Both the position numbers and the translations under genes were made by a program. From the NCBI RefSeq assembly GCF_016526145.1, contig NZ_JADDUE010000004.1, positions 186,001-250,000 on the forward strand: DNA of 64,000 nucleotides. Reading direction: 5' to 3'. This document shows positions 53,003 to 62,064 of this stretch, piece by piece. The DNA comes from Saccharopolyspora galaxeae (GTDB taxonomy: Bacteria > Actinomycetota > Actinomycetes > Mycobacteriales > Pseudonocardiaceae). Every line of letters starts with the position of its first letter. Positions within the stretch are counted from its first letter, which is position 1. The notes under the pieces were generated by a model. The model did no database searches. It was not told the DNA's origin and saw only the letters and a list, made by a program, of their open reading frames with translations.

Positions 53003-53890
53003 TCAGCTCAACTGCGCCTGCACCTCGTCGTAGTAGCTGGCCACGCGGGTGTAAACCCCCGGTTGGCCGGGCCGGGCGCAACCGTTGCCCCAGGACACGA
53101 TCCCGATCAGCCGGTCGTCGACGACCAGCGGCCCGCCCGAGTCGCCCTGGCAGCTGTCCACGCCACCCGCGGGCAGCCCGGCGCAGACCATCGCCTCCGG
53201 GTCGTACTGCCCGTTGTAGGCATCGGAGCACTGCTGGTCGGTGGTGATCGGCGGGGTCGCCTGGCGCAGCGTGCGGGACGGGGTGCCGCCTTCGCTCGTG
53301 CTGCCCCAGCCGAGCACCGTGGCCTCCTGGCCCGGCTCGTAGAGCCCGGAATCCTGCGGCTGCGCCAGCTGCAGCGGAGTCTGCGGCAGGTCCCGTTCCA
53401 GGGTCAGCACCGCGACGTCCGAACCGCTGGTGGCCTGCTGGTAATCCGGGTGCACCCAGGTGCCGCGGACGCCGACTTCGTCGCCGTCGCTGCTGAGCTT
53501 GTCGTCGCGACCGGCCACGACGGTCATCTCGGGCGGCCCGCCGGTGACGCAGTGCGCGGCGGTGACGACCTTGTCCGGCGCGGCCAGCGTGCCCCCGCAG
53601 AACTGGTTGCCCGAGGCGTCGGTGAGGTAGACGACCCACGGGAAGTCATCGGTGCTGGCGGGTTCGCCGCCGACGACCTTGCTGGTGGGCGGCGGTTGCT
53701 GTTGCGGGGCCTGCTGTTGCGGGGCCGATTGTTGCGGGGCCGCCGCGACCGGTGCGCTGATCGCCGCTGTGGCGAACGCCGCCGCGGCGAGCGCTCCGGC
53801 CGCCGACCACCACCGGGAAGTCGGTTTCCCGGCCGTCTCCGAAGTTCCGGCCAGCCCCGAAGGTCCGGTCTTCCCGCGAATTCCTGTCAT
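53003..53890 (-). CDS. Secreted trypsin-like serine protease 2
   Basis: This 295-residue S1 protease has an N-terminal signal region of about 50 residues (hydrophobic GALAAAAFATAAISAPVAAA), a Gln/Pro-rich propeptide and an activation site K-VVGG. The triad is in VTAAHC, GSDVAVL and DSCQGDSGGP, with the trypsin specificity Asp present. It shares FCGGTLAAPDKVVTAAHC with protease 1 (one substitution), so the two arose by duplication. A perfect ACCTGAACAGGT palindrome lies upstream at 54049-54060. Confidence 0.92.
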   Translation of the reverse strand: MTGIRGKTGPSGLAGTSETAGKPTSRWWSAAGALAAAAFATAAISAPVAAAPQQSAPQQQAPQQQPPPTSKVVGGEPASTDDFPWVVYLTDASGNQFCGGTLAAPDKVVTAAHCVTGGPPEMTVVAGRDDKLSSDGDEVGVRGTWVHPDYQQATSGSDVAVLTLERDLPQTPLQLAQPQDSGLYEPGQEATVLGWGSTSEGGTPSRTLRQATPPITTDQQCSDAYNGQYDPEAMVCAGLPAGGVDSCQGDSGGPLVVDDRLIGIVSWGNGCARPGQPGVYTRVASYYDEVQAQLS

Positions 53891-54048
53891 CCCGCTGTCC
53901 TCCGAATCGCCCTGTCATCCCGCTCGTCCTGCATGGATCAGCCGGTATCGCGGCGCGGTGGTCAACCGGCGCTGCCCCGGTGCGCGGACAGTGTCGCGGA
54001 CAAAGCGGATCACGGCTCGGTCACAGTCCACAACGGCCGATCGTCTTT

Positions 54049-54060
54049 ACCTGAACAGGT
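54049..54060. promoter_or_regulatory. 12-bp perfect palindrome upstream of protease 2
   Basis: ACCTGAACAGGT lies about 160 bp before the protease 2 start and 100 bp after the XRE gene stop, in a locally A/T-richer segment with a TATATC sequence beside it on the minus strand. It could be an operator of the protease promoter. No regulator is assigned. Confidence 0.3.
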
Positions 54061-54157
54061 GATATAGCGGGAGAACTCCTCGATCGGAGCAGCACGAATT
54101 AGTCCTATGTGGACTTTCCGGAGCCCAACCGCGGAGGCACCCGCGCGCAGCGATCGC

Positions 54158-55003
54158 TCACTGCTCGTGCAGGACCTCGCGGATCAGCTCGGCGCTGGTG
54201 TCCGGGGGGTTCGCGGCTCGCACGATGTTGCGCAGGAGCTGGCGGTAGCAGCTGACCGCGCTGTCCGAGTCGAGGAACACCGACGCGTGGTGGTTCTCCT
54301 GGAACACGATGTCCGGCTCGCCGTCGTACTCGAAAAGCAGGAACGAGCCGTGCAGCCCCGGATACGCCCCCACCTGGCGCGGCACCACGCGCAGGCAGAC
54401 GTGGTCGGACTCCATCATCACCAGCAGGTGCAGCAGTTGTCGTTTCATCACGCCCGGCCCGCCGATCGGGCGGCGCAGCGCGTGTTCCTCCACGACCGCG
54501 TGGAACAGCGGCGCCCGGCTGCGGCTGAGGATCATCTGGCGGGCCATCCGGGTGGCTACCAGGTCGTCCAGCTCGGCCTCGGAATGCTCCGGGGCCATTC
54601 CGGAGATCACCGCGCGGGCGTATTCCGCGGTCTGCAGCAGGCCCGGCACCAGCAGCGGCTCGAAGCTGTGCATCCGGACCGCTTTGCCCTCGTAGTTCAA
54701 GAACTCCCGCCAGCTCTGCGGGGCGGCCGAAGGGCGCTGCCACCACGCGGTGCGGCCCGCGTTGCGGGCGAGTTCAACCAGCGCAGTGCGCTCCTGCTCG
54801 GCCACCTCGTACAAGCCCAGCAACGCCTGCACATCGGCGAGCTGGACCCCGCTGGCACCGGTCTCGATCCGGCTGATCTTGCTGCCGGAAACACCGAGGC
54901 GGGCGCCCGCGTCGGTGCAGCTGAAGCCGCTGCGCTCGCGGTATCTGCGCAGCTCGGTGGCGAGTTGGCGTGAACGGACCGACGTGTGACGGTTACCCGG
55001 CAT
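54158..55003 (-). CDS. XRE-family regulator with DUF5753 domain (locus 3)
   Basis: This 281-residue regulator has an HTH (LRRYRERSGFSCTDAGARLG, then SRIETG) and a DUF5753 domain (VPGLLQTAEYARAVISGMAP near residue 126, CLRVVPRQVGAYPGLHG). No DUF397 gene is adjacent, unlike at loci 1 and 2, so it is an orphan or its partner was lost. The ATG at 55003 gives the conserved start; in-frame ATGs at 55024 and 55030 are alternatives. Confidence 0.86.
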   Translation of the reverse strand: MPGNRHTSVRSRQLATELRRYRERSGFSCTDAGARLGVSGSKISRIETGASGVQLADVQALLGLYEVAEQERTALVELARNAGRTAWWQRPSAAPQSWREFLNYEGKAVRMHSFEPLLVPGLLQTAEYARAVISGMAPEHSEAELDDLVATRMARQMILSRSRAPLFHAVVEEHALRRPIGGPGVMKRQLLHLLVMMESDHVCLRVVPRQVGAYPGLHGSFLLFEYDGEPDIVFQENHHASVFLDSDSAVSCYRQLLRNIVRAANPPDTSAELIREVLHEQ

Positions 55004-55492
55004 GGCTGCGGTTTCCCCCAGCATCGACATCCCCCGACGAGGACGCCGAACCTTCGGCGCCCGCAAGCACGGACAGGAACTGCGCACGCCGGCCGGAAGT
55101 GCTGGTCCGCCCCGGTCGCACCTGCCACGGGCATCTCCCCGAAACCGTGGGCGGCCAGATCGGCGGGCCTGCCCGCTCTGATCGTGCCGCGATCCGGTGC
55201 GGTGCCGGTCGTTCTCGGCGCCGCTGCGGATCCTCCCACCACTTCGGGACCGGCGGGTGCGGATCCGGCGAGCGGCCGGAGATTTCCGGCGTCGACCAAG
55301 ACCGGCGTGCTGCGCCCATGATCTCGAGGGCGGCGCGCGCCGACAATAACTCGATCAAGTGAAGACTTGCAGATTCTTGCAGCCTCACCCGTGCCCGGCA
55401 GGACCGCGCAGAGGCCCGACAGCCGCCTACTAAGCTGCGCGCGGGCGAACGCAAGAACCGCCCGCCACCCGTATCGGCTGAGGAGGAGACCG
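55004..55492. other. Divergent gap between XRE locus 3 and the PEBP gene
   Basis: No gene is supported. Two CTTGCAG direct repeats (55366-55372, 55376-55382) are one helical turn apart beside an A/T-rich stretch. A TAAGCT -10-like hexamer (55431-55436) lies about 57 bp before the PEBP start with AGGAGGAG following. The repeats could be XRE sites; this rests on position only. Confidence 0.35.
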
Positions 55493-56038
55493 ATGAGCCT
55501 GGAACGCCCCGTCGACCCGGACCCGTACTCGCTGCTGCCCGAGGTCCCCGCGTTCACGCTCACCTCCAAGGACGTGGCCGAGGACGAGCAGATGGCGCTC
55601 ACCCACGCCTACGACGGGATGGGCGCCGACGGCGGCAACGTGTCCCCGCAACTGAGCTGGGAAGGCTTCCCGGAAGCCACCAAGAGCTTCGTGGTCACCT
55701 GCTTCGACCCGGACGCCCCGATCCCCGGCGGGTTCTGGCACTGGGTGCTGGTCGACGTGCCGCCGACGGTGACCGAACTGGCCGCGGGCGCGGGCGGGCG
55801 CACCGGCTCCGGCGTGCCTTCCGGTTCCTTCCAGGTGCCCAACGACCTGGGCGAGCGCGCCTACGCGGGCGCCGCCCCGCCGCCCGGCGACCGCGCGCAC
55901 CGCTACATCTTCGCGGTGCACGCGCTGGGTGTGGAGAAGCTCGGGGTGGACGACCAGGTCACCCCGGCCGTGGTCAGCTTCAACGTGGCGTTCAACACGC
56001 TGGCGCGGGCGGTGCTCGCGCCGACCTACGCGCACTGA
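55493..56038 (+). CDS. YbhB/YbcL family (PEBP-like) protein
   Basis: This 181-residue phosphatidylethanolamine-binding-protein-like fold has the signature [20 protein letters not shown] near residue 76 and [10 protein letters not shown] near residue 137, forming the anion pocket. Bacterial members have no firm function. AGGAGGAG precedes the ATG. The VanZ/RDD gene starts 18 bp after its stop, so both may be one transcript. Confidence 0.92.
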   Translation: MSLERPVDPDPYSLLPEVPAFTLTSKDVAEDEQMALTHAYDGMGADGGNVSPQLSWEGFPEATKSFVVTCFDPDAPIPGGFWHWVLVDVPPTVTELAAGAGGRTGSGVPSGSFQVPNDLGERAYAGAAPPPGDRAHRYIFAVHALGVEKLGVDDQVTPAVVSFNVAFNTLARAVLAPTYAH

Positions 56039-56056
56039 TCCCGCGCGGAGGTCCCG

Positions 56057-57187
56057 GTGAGCGTCCGGGTGCTGCCCGCCGTCGTCGCCTCGCTGGTGGC
56101 GGTGGCGCTGGCGGTGCTGCTGTTCGTCCCGTTCGTCGCACGCGAGCACCGCAGGCGCGGTGAGCTGCGCCCCGGCACGTTGCTGCTGTTCCTCGCGGCC
56201 CTGCTGTACGCGCTGGGGCTGGTGGCTTACGTGCTGGTGCCGCTGCCGCCGGTGGCTCCCGGGTTCTGCGAGGTCTTCGGCGAGCTGGAGCCGCAATGGC
56301 GGCCGCTGGCCGGTTTCGACGGCCTCCGGCGCCCGCAGCACTGGATGGAGCTGACCGGGCTGCTCGCGGACGGCTCGGTGCAGCAGTTCGGGTTCAACGT
56401 GCTGCTGTTCGTGCCGCTGGGCATGTTCGGGCGGTACCTGGGGCGGCTGAGCCTGCCGTGGACGGTGCTGGCCGGGTTCGCGGCCTCACTGCTGGTCGAA
56501 GTCACCCAGATCACCGGCATCTGGTTCCTGTACCCGTGCCCCTACCGGCTGTTCGACGTCGACGACCTGCTCGCCAACACCACCGGAGCGCTGGCCGGAG
56601 CGGTCGCGGCCCCGCTGCTGCGGCTGCTGCCGGGCCAGCGCAGCGCGGCGGACGCGGGAACGCCCCGGCCGGTCACCGCGCGGCGCAGGCTGCTCGGCAT
56701 GAGCTGCGACGTGCTGGCGCTGGTGTGGCTGGGACTCATCATCGGGCGCGGCACGCAGCTCGCGCTGGGCGCGACGGGCGCTCAGGTGCCGCCCGGGCTG
56801 GGCGAGCTGGTCGAGTCGGCCGCGTTGTGGCTGCTGCCCGCGCTGGTGCTGCTGCTCGTCCCGCTGGCCGGGGGCGGCACCACATTGGGCCAGCGCACCG
56901 TCCTGTTGCGCACCGTCGCGGGCGATCGGAGCCCGGGTGCGCGGGCGGTGCTGGTGCGCTGGCTGTCCGGACTCGGCGGGCTCGCGCTGCTCGAAGCGCT
57001 CGCGAACCTGGTGTGGCCGCAGGCCGGTGCCGCGCTGGCGGTCCTGTGGTGCGCGGCGCACGCGTTCGGCGTCCTGCGCACCCGGAACCATCGCGGCATC
57101 AGCGGCAGAGCGGCCGGGACGGCGGTGGCCGATGCCCGCCCCGGCGATCCCGCGGACCGCACCGGGTCAGCGGCGCAACACCGCTGA
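56057..57187 (+). CDS. VanZ-like and RDD-like membrane protein
   Basis: This 376-residue membrane protein has two parts. The N-terminal half has about five spans with the VanZ-family pattern FGFNVLLFVPLGMFGRYL near residue 112 and LLVEVTQ. The C-terminal half has about three spans and the TLGQRTVLLRTV motif of RDD domains near residue 277. VanZ-like proteins are linked to glycopeptide tolerance in some species, but most are uncharacterised. GGAGG precedes the GTG. It follows the PEBP gene. Confidence 0.8.
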   Translation: MSVRVLPAVVASLVAVALAVLLFVPFVAREHRRRGELRPGTLLLFLAALLYALGLVAYVLVPLPPVAPGFCEVFGELEPQWRPLAGFDGLRRPQHWMELTGLLADGSVQQFGFNVLLFVPLGMFGRYLGRLSLPWTVLAGFAASLLVEVTQITGIWFLYPCPYRLFDVDDLLANTTGALAGAVAAPLLRLLPGQRSAADAGTPRPVTARRRLLGMSCDVLALVWLGLIIGRGTQLALGATGAQVPPGLGELVESAALWLLPALVLLLVPLAGGGTTLGQRTVLLRTVAGDRSPGARAVLVRWLSGLGGLALLEALANLVWPQAGAALAVLWCAAHAFGVLRTRNHRGISGRAAGTAVADARPGDPADRTGSAAQHR

Positions 57188-57202
57188 CGATCCGGTGGAC
57201 CT

Positions 57203-57493
57203 TCAGGACGCGGCGAGCGACTTCCTGTCGTAGGCGTCGCGACGGCCGAACACGAACCAGGCCAAGCTGCCCAGGAACGGCGCCACGAACGCGATCACGA
57301 TCCACACCAGCTTCATCCCGCCGGTCAGCGGCGAACGGAGCACGCTGACCAGTGCGGCGATGAACAGCACGGCCAGCGCGATCAGAATTCCGGTGATGCC
57401 GAGGCCGACAGCGCCCCCGGCGATGTAGTCGCCCACGCCGGCGCCTTCGGCGAGGTTGTTCTGCTGTGCGAGCAAAGAAGCCTGGTCCGTCAT
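57203..57493 (-). CDS. PLDc_N-domain membrane protein
   Basis: This 96-residue protein has two spans (about 28-50 and 60-82) and the PLD-nuclease N-terminal domain ending FVFGRRDAY, a small domain found alone in many actinobacteria. Function unknown. The ATG at 57493 has GGGAGA upstream at slightly long spacing. It is convergent with the VanZ/RDD gene. Confidence 0.75.
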   Translation of the reverse strand: MTDQASLLAQQNNLAEGAGVGDYIAGGAVGLGITGILIALAVLFIAALVSVLRSPLTGGMKLVWIVIAFVAPFLGSLAWFVFGRRDAYDRKSLAAS

Positions 57494-57793
57494 CGTTGTC
57501 CCCATCTCCCGTAGGTTCCGCGCCGGCGGCTCCGTGCCGCCGGACATAAAAGATCTTGGCATGACGCGTTCCGGCGCGGATCGGCACATCGGCCCGGGCT
57601 CGGTCGTACTTCGGGACAAGCCGGATCGCGCACCACAAGCCACCGGGCGAGCGCGCGAACCGATCCGCTGACCGGCCGAACGACAACGACCTCCCGGCAC
57701 CTCGACGCCGAGGCCGTTCCGGCGTTCGCCCGCACCCGGGCAAGATCGGCCGAACGGCCGAGGCGGCGCAGCCGCTCACCGTGCTACCGCTGA
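57494..57793. other. 300-bp gap without a supported gene
   Basis: This region precedes the PLDc_N gene and follows the response regulator stop. Open frames here are Arg-rich and lack ribosome sites. No repeat, RNA or clear promoter was identified. Confidence 0.4.
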
Positions 57794-58459
57794 TCACTCG
57801 TGGCAGTGCCGCGGCACGACCAGGCCCGTTTCGTAGGCGACGACCACGGCCTGCGCGCGGCTGGACACGCCGATCTTGGTCATGGCGCGGTTGACGTGGG
57901 TTTTCACCGTGGCCTCGCCGACGCCGAGGCGTTCGGCGATCTCCGCGTTGGTCGCTCCGGTCGCGATCAGCTCCAGCACCGACAGCTCCCGCCGGGTCAG
58001 CGCGGACAGTTCCGCGGGCACGCCACCGCGGGGCTGCGGCCCGCGGGTGTAGGTCTCCACCAGACGACGGGTGATGGTGGGGCCGAACAACATCCCGCCG
58101 TCGGCGACCGCGCGCACCCCGTTGATCAGCTCCTCCGGCGGGCCGTCCTTCAGCAGGAAGCCGGAGGCGCCCGCGCGCAGCGCAGCGTAGACGTACTCGT
58201 CGAGGTCGAAAACGGTCAGCACCAGCACGCCCGGCCGCGGCGGTTCGGCCAGGATCAGTTCGGTGGCGCGCACCCCGTCCATCTCCGGCAACCGGATGTC
58301 CATCAGCACCACGTCCGGCCGCAGCTGCGCCGCGAGTTCCACGGCGGCGCGGCCATCGGCGGCCTCGCCGGCGACTTCGATCCCCGGGGCGGCGCGCAGC
58401 AGCGCGGCGAACGCCGCCCGCAGCAGATCCTGGTCGTCGACGACCAACACGCTGGTCAT
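57794..58459 (-). CDS. NarL/LuxR-family response regulator
   Basis: This 221-residue regulator has a receiver domain (VLVVDDQDLLR start, phospho-acceptor Asp in VVLMDIRLPEMDG near residue 54, LLKDG) and a C-terminal LuxR-type HTH (LTRRELSVLELIATGATNAE near residue 154). It should be phosphorylated by the sensor kinase encoded upstream. A 118-bp spacer made mostly of 33-bp repeats separates the kinase stop from this ATG, which is unusual for such a pair. Confidence 0.93.
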   Translation of the reverse strand: MTSVLVVDDQDLLRAAFAALLRAAPGIEVAGEAADGRAAVELAAQLRPDVVLMDIRLPEMDGVRATELILAEPPRPGVLVLTVFDLDEYVYAALRAGASGFLLKDGPPEELINGVRAVADGGMLFGPTITRRLVETYTRGPQPRGGVPAELSALTRRELSVLELIATGATNAEIAERLGVGEATVKTHVNRAMTKIGVSSRAQAVVVAYETGLVVPRHCHE

Positions 58460-58480
58460 GCGTTCGTTCCCGGAGCGGTC

Positions 58481-58612
58481 AGTGCTTCTTGCGCGGCCGC
58501 GGCAGCACCGCCCGGTGTTTCTCGCGCGGCCGCCGCAGCACCGCCCGGTGTATCTCGCGCGGCCGCGGCAGCACCGCTCAGTGCTCCTCGCGCGGCCGCG
58601 GCAGCCGCAGCA
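58481..58612 (-). repeat. 33-bp tandem repeat between kinase and regulator genes
   Basis: Four consecutive copies of a 33-bp unit (starting 58481, 58514, 58547, 58580) contain GCGCGGCCGCGGCAGCACCG. The fourth overlaps the last codons of the kinase gene, so the array looks like repeated duplication of the kinase 3' end into the spacer. Copies differ at few positions. Confidence 0.85.
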
Positions 58613-59837
58613 CCACCTGGAAACCACCTTCGCGGCGCGGCCCGCTCTCGACCGTGCCGCCGTACATCTTCGCGCGTTCGCACATGCCGATCAAACCGTG
58701 CCCGGACGAGCCTGCGGACGCCGGGGCGGCCGCTGCGCTGTTGCTGACCAGCAGCTCCAGCTGCTCGCCCTGGTGCCGCAGCACCACGGCGACGGCGCTG
58801 TCCGGAGCGTGTTTGAGCACGTTGGTAAGCGCTTCCTGCGCGATCCGGTAGGCGCAGAGTTCGGCCCCCGGCGACAGCGGGCGCGGTTCGCCCTCGCTGC
58901 TCAGCTCGACCTGCACGCCTGCGGCGCGGATGCTCTCGACCAGCGCGGGCAGGTCCGCCAGCCCCGGCTGCGGGTGGAACCGGTCGGCGTCCGCGGGACC
59001 GTCCTCGGCTTGCGGCCGGAGCACGCTCAGGAGCCTCGCCAGTTCGTCGAGCGAGCCGCGGGCCGCCGTCGAGATCGTGCCGAGCGCGTCGCGGGCGGTC
59101 TCCCGATCCGAGTCGAACACGTAGCGGGCCAGACCGGCCTGCACCGATACGACCGACAGGTGGTGCGCGACCACGTCGTGCAACTCGTGCGCGATGCGCA
59201 TCCGTTCTTCGGTGACCGCACGTTCGGCTTCCCGGTCCCGATCCCGGCGCAGCTGTTCGGCCTGCCGCAGGCGCAGCCGCACCACGTGACCGGCGGTCAG
59301 CGCGATCGCCGCCTGCGTCGTGCCGAACAGCACGGCGGAGGGCATCAGGTCGGCGGGCGTACCGACAGCAGCCCCGGTGTAGATCACCGCGGTGGCGACC
59401 CCGGTGCCCGCGGCGGCCAGCGGAAACGGTTTGTGCACTCCGACCGTGTAAGCCGCCAGCAGCGGCCCGATCACGCCGAGGGAGGTCTTGCAGCCGATTC
59501 CGTAGAACACCGCGAGGGCCACCGTCACCACCAGCAGCACCCCGAGCGGGAACTTCCGGCGCAGCACCAGCGGCACACCGCTGAGCAAGACCAGCACGTG
59601 GGCCAGCGCTCCGGCCGCACCGCTTTCGACCACGTCTTCCGGGCCGATCGCCACGACTACCACGAAGGCCATGGCCAGCGCGAAGTCCGCGAGCAGCGGG
59701 TGCCGATGCAGCCAGCCGGTCAGGATCGCGGCCGGGCCTCGGGAATGCTCGGTGGGCAGGTGGAGATGACCACCCCCGGGGGCCACCCCCACCTCTGCCT
59801 CCCCGTGCACATCATGCGGCCGCACCCTCTTCGGCAT
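58578..59837 (-). CDS. NarL-type sensor histidine kinase
   Basis: This 419-residue kinase has an N-terminal membrane region of about five spans (residues 45-180), a coiled linker, a HisKA_3 domain with the phospho-acceptor His in MRIAHELHDVVAHHLSVVSV near residue 213, and a HATPase domain with the G box SSGHGLIGM near residue 380. It pairs with the downstream NarL-type regulator. The signal is unknown. The ATG at 59837 is preferred; a TTG three codons upstream is possible. It is divergent from mtr. Confidence 0.92.
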   Translation of the reverse strand: MPKRVRPHDVHGEAEVGVAPGGGHLHLPTEHSRGPAAILTGWLHRHPLLADFALAMAFVVVVAIGPEDVVESGAAGALAHVLVLLSGVPLVLRRKFPLGVLLVVTVALAVFYGIGCKTSLGVIGPLLAAYTVGVHKPFPLAAAGTGVATAVIYTGAAVGTPADLMPSAVLFGTTQAAIALTAGHVVRLRLRQAEQLRRDRDREAERAVTEERMRIAHELHDVVAHHLSVVSVQAGLARYVFDSDRETARDALGTISTAARGSLDELARLLSVLRPQAEDGPADADRFHPQPGLADLPALVESIRAAGVQVELSSEGEPRPLSPGAELCAYRIAQEALTNVLKHAPDSAVAVVLRHQGEQLELLVSNSAAAAPASAGSSGHGLIGMCERAKMYGGTVESGPRREGGFQVVLRLPRPREEH

Positions 59838-60109
59838 CGCGCACAATGATGCGCTCGCCCAAGTTAATGATCACGGCCGGTGCCGGTCGACAAACCAGCG
59901 GTGGAGATACCGGGTAAACCTTCGCGGTATTCCCACCGGCGGGCGCGGGAGCGGCAGGCTCGGCTCCGGCCGCTGGGAATCCCCGGGCCGCCGCGGAAGT
60001 TGAACGGATCGCGGCGGACATCGTCCGGCGACTACCCCGCAGGACCGGCGAACCAAACGCGCAGCGGCCCGAACACCGACCGGCCCCGGCACGCACCCGA
60101 CAGCACAGG

Positions 60110-61516
60110 ATGGACATGCCCCACTTCGACCTGGTCATCATCGGCAGCGGCTCCGGCAACTCGATCGCCGACGAGCGGTTCGCCGACTGGAACGTCGCGT
60201 TCGTGGAGAAGGGCATCGGCAGCGCCTCCTCCTACGGCGGGACCTGCCTGAACGTGGGCTGCATCCCGACGAAGATGCTGGTGCACACCGCCGACGTCGC
60301 CGCGGCACCCGGTGCCGGGAGCAGGCTCGGGGTCGACCTCGAACTGCGGGACGTGCGCTGGCGCGACGTCCGGGACCGGATCTTCGGCCGGATCGACGCG
60401 ATCTCCGACGGCGGCAGGCGCTACCGCGCAGCGGGCAGCGACAACGTGACGCTGTTCGAGGGCGAGGCGCGGTTCACCGGTATCAAGCAGCTCACCGTCG
60501 AGACCGCGGACGGGCCCGAGACGCTGACCGCCGACCGGTTCGTGGTCGCCGCGGGCGGGCGGCCGACGACTCCGGACATCCCCGGCATCGACGACACCGG
60601 TTTCCACACCAGCGACAGCGTGATGCGGCTGGACGCGCTGCCGCCGCGGATGATCATCCTCGGCACCGGGTTCGTCGGCGCCGAGTTCGCGCACGTGTTC
60701 TCCGCGCTGGGCGTCGAGGTCACCGTGATCGGGCGATCCGGGCGGCTGCTGCGCGCCGAGGACGTCGACGTCTCGGAGCGGTTCACCGAGCTGGCCGCCG
60801 AACGCTGGGACGTGCGGCTGAACCGCAAGGCGCTCGCGGCCGAACGAGACGGCGACGTCGTGCGGCTGCACCTGGAAGGCCCGGACGGCGCGGAAACCGT
60901 CGAGGCCGAGCAGTTGCTGGTGGCCGTCGGCCGCGAACCCAACAGCGACCTGATCGATGCCGAGACCGGCGGGCTGCGGCTGCGCGCCGACCGCAAGATC
61001 GAGGTCGACTCCCGGCAGCGGACCTCCGTGGACGGGGTGTGGGCGCTGGGCGACATCAGCTCCGATCACGAGCTCAAGCACGTCGCCAACCACGAGATGC
61101 GGGTCGTGCAGCACAACCTGCTGCACCCGGACGAGCAGATCGAGTCCGACCACGCGCACGTGCCGCACGCGGTGTTCTCCGCGCCGCAGATCGCCGCGGT
61201 CGGGCTCACCGAGCAGGACGCCCAGGCGCACGGCGTCGAGTACGTCAGCAAGGTCCAGGAGTACGGCGCGATCGCCTACGGCTGGGCGATGGAGGACACC
61301 ACCGGTTTCGCCAAGCTGCTCGCCGACCCGGCGAGCGGCCGGATCCTCGGCGCGCACATCATCGGGCCGCAGGCCCCGACGCTGCTGCAACCGCTGGTGC
61401 AGGCGATGGAGTTCGGCCTGGACGCCCGCCGGATGGCGCGCGGCCAGTACTGGATCCACCCGGCGATGCCGGAACTGCTGGAGAACGCGCTGCTCGGCCT
61501 GCCGCTCGCGGAATGA
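60110..61516 (+). CDS. mtr: Mycothione reductase
   Basis: Mtr reduces mycothiol disulfide with NADPH and keeps the actinobacterial thiol pool reduced. The 468-residue flavoprotein has the FAD-binding DLVIIGSGSGNSI start, the redox-active Cys pair in GGTCLNVGCIPTKM near residue 44, the NADPH-binding GTGFVGAEFAHVF near residue 184 and the C-terminal catalytic His in YWIHPAMPE. An ATG at 60116 is an alternative start. Its stop overlaps the phosphoesterase gene (ATGA). M. tuberculosis mtr (Rv2855) also lies near the cobB-cobO region. Confidence 0.95.
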   Translation: MDMPHFDLVIIGSGSGNSIADERFADWNVAFVEKGIGSASSYGGTCLNVGCIPTKMLVHTADVAAAPGAGSRLGVDLELRDVRWRDVRDRIFGRIDAISDGGRRYRAAGSDNVTLFEGEARFTGIKQLTVETADGPETLTADRFVVAAGGRPTTPDIPGIDDTGFHTSDSVMRLDALPPRMIILGTGFVGAEFAHVFSALGVEVTVIGRSGRLLRAEDVDVSERFTELAAERWDVRLNRKALAAERDGDVVRLHLEGPDGAETVEAEQLLVAVGREPNSDLIDAETGGLRLRADRKIEVDSRQRTSVDGVWALGDISSDHELKHVANHEMRVVQHNLLHPDEQIESDHAHVPHAVFSAPQIAAVGLTEQDAQAHGVEYVSKVQEYGAIAYGWAMEDTTGFAKLLADPASGRILGAHIIGPQAPTLLQPLVQAMEFGLDARRMARGQYWIHPAMPELLENALLGLPLAE

Positions 61517-62040
61517 CCCGGTCGCGAGGAGTGCCGTTGCACCTGCTGCTGATCGCGGACACGCACCTGCCCAAACGGGCCAAGGCGCTGCCGGACGAGG
61601 TGTGGTCGCAGGTCGATGCGGCCGACGTGGTCTTCCACGCCGGTGACTGGGTCGAGCCCTACCTGCTCGACGAGCTGGCCGAGCGCAGCGCGCGGCTGAT
61701 CGGCGTCCACGGCAACAACGACGGCGACGAGTTGCGGCGCCGGTTGCCGGAGGTGGCACGCGCGGAACTCGGTGGGCTGCGGTTCGCGATGGTGCACGAG
61801 ACCGGCGCAGCGCAAGGCAGGGAGCGGCGTTGCGACAAGGCGTACCCGGACGTCGACGTGCTGGTGTTCGGGCACAGCCACATCCCGTGGGACAGCGTGA
61901 CGCCGGCCGGGATGCGGCTGCTCAACCCCGGTTCGCCGACGGATCAGCGGCGGCAACCGCACTGCACCTACCTGACCGCCGATCTCACCGCCGGCGGCCT
62001 CGGCGAGGTGCAGCTGCACCGGCTGCCCGGGCGCGGGTGA
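61513..62040 (+). CDS. YfcE/MJ0936-type metallophosphoesterase
   Basis: This 175-residue calcineurin-like phosphoesterase has all metal-site motifs: LIADTHLP near residue 13, HAGDW near residue 41, VHGNND near residue 64 and FGHSHIPWD near residue 118. It cleaves phosphodiesters; the substrate is unknown. The ATG overlaps the mtr stop; a GTG at 61531 is a possible alternative. It is convergent with the CynX-type transporter gene. Confidence 0.88.
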   Translation: MTRSRGVPLHLLLIADTHLPKRAKALPDEVWSQVDAADVVFHAGDWVEPYLLDELAERSARLIGVHGNNDGDELRRRLPEVARAELGGLRFAMVHETGAAQGRERRCDKAYPDVDVLVFGHSHIPWDSVTPAGMRLLNPGSPTDQRRQPHCTYLTADLTAGGLGEVQLHRLPGRG

Positions 62041-62064
62041 GCCGCCCGTCCGGATCGTGCGGGC

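Noticed and set aside
54049-54060. LexA (SOS) box
   Set aside because: ACCTGAACAGGT does not match the GAACATGTTC-type actinobacterial SOS box in spacing or core.
58481-58612. Possible CRISPR array
   Set aside because: The 33-bp units are contiguous without spacers and overlap a coding end; no cas genes are near.
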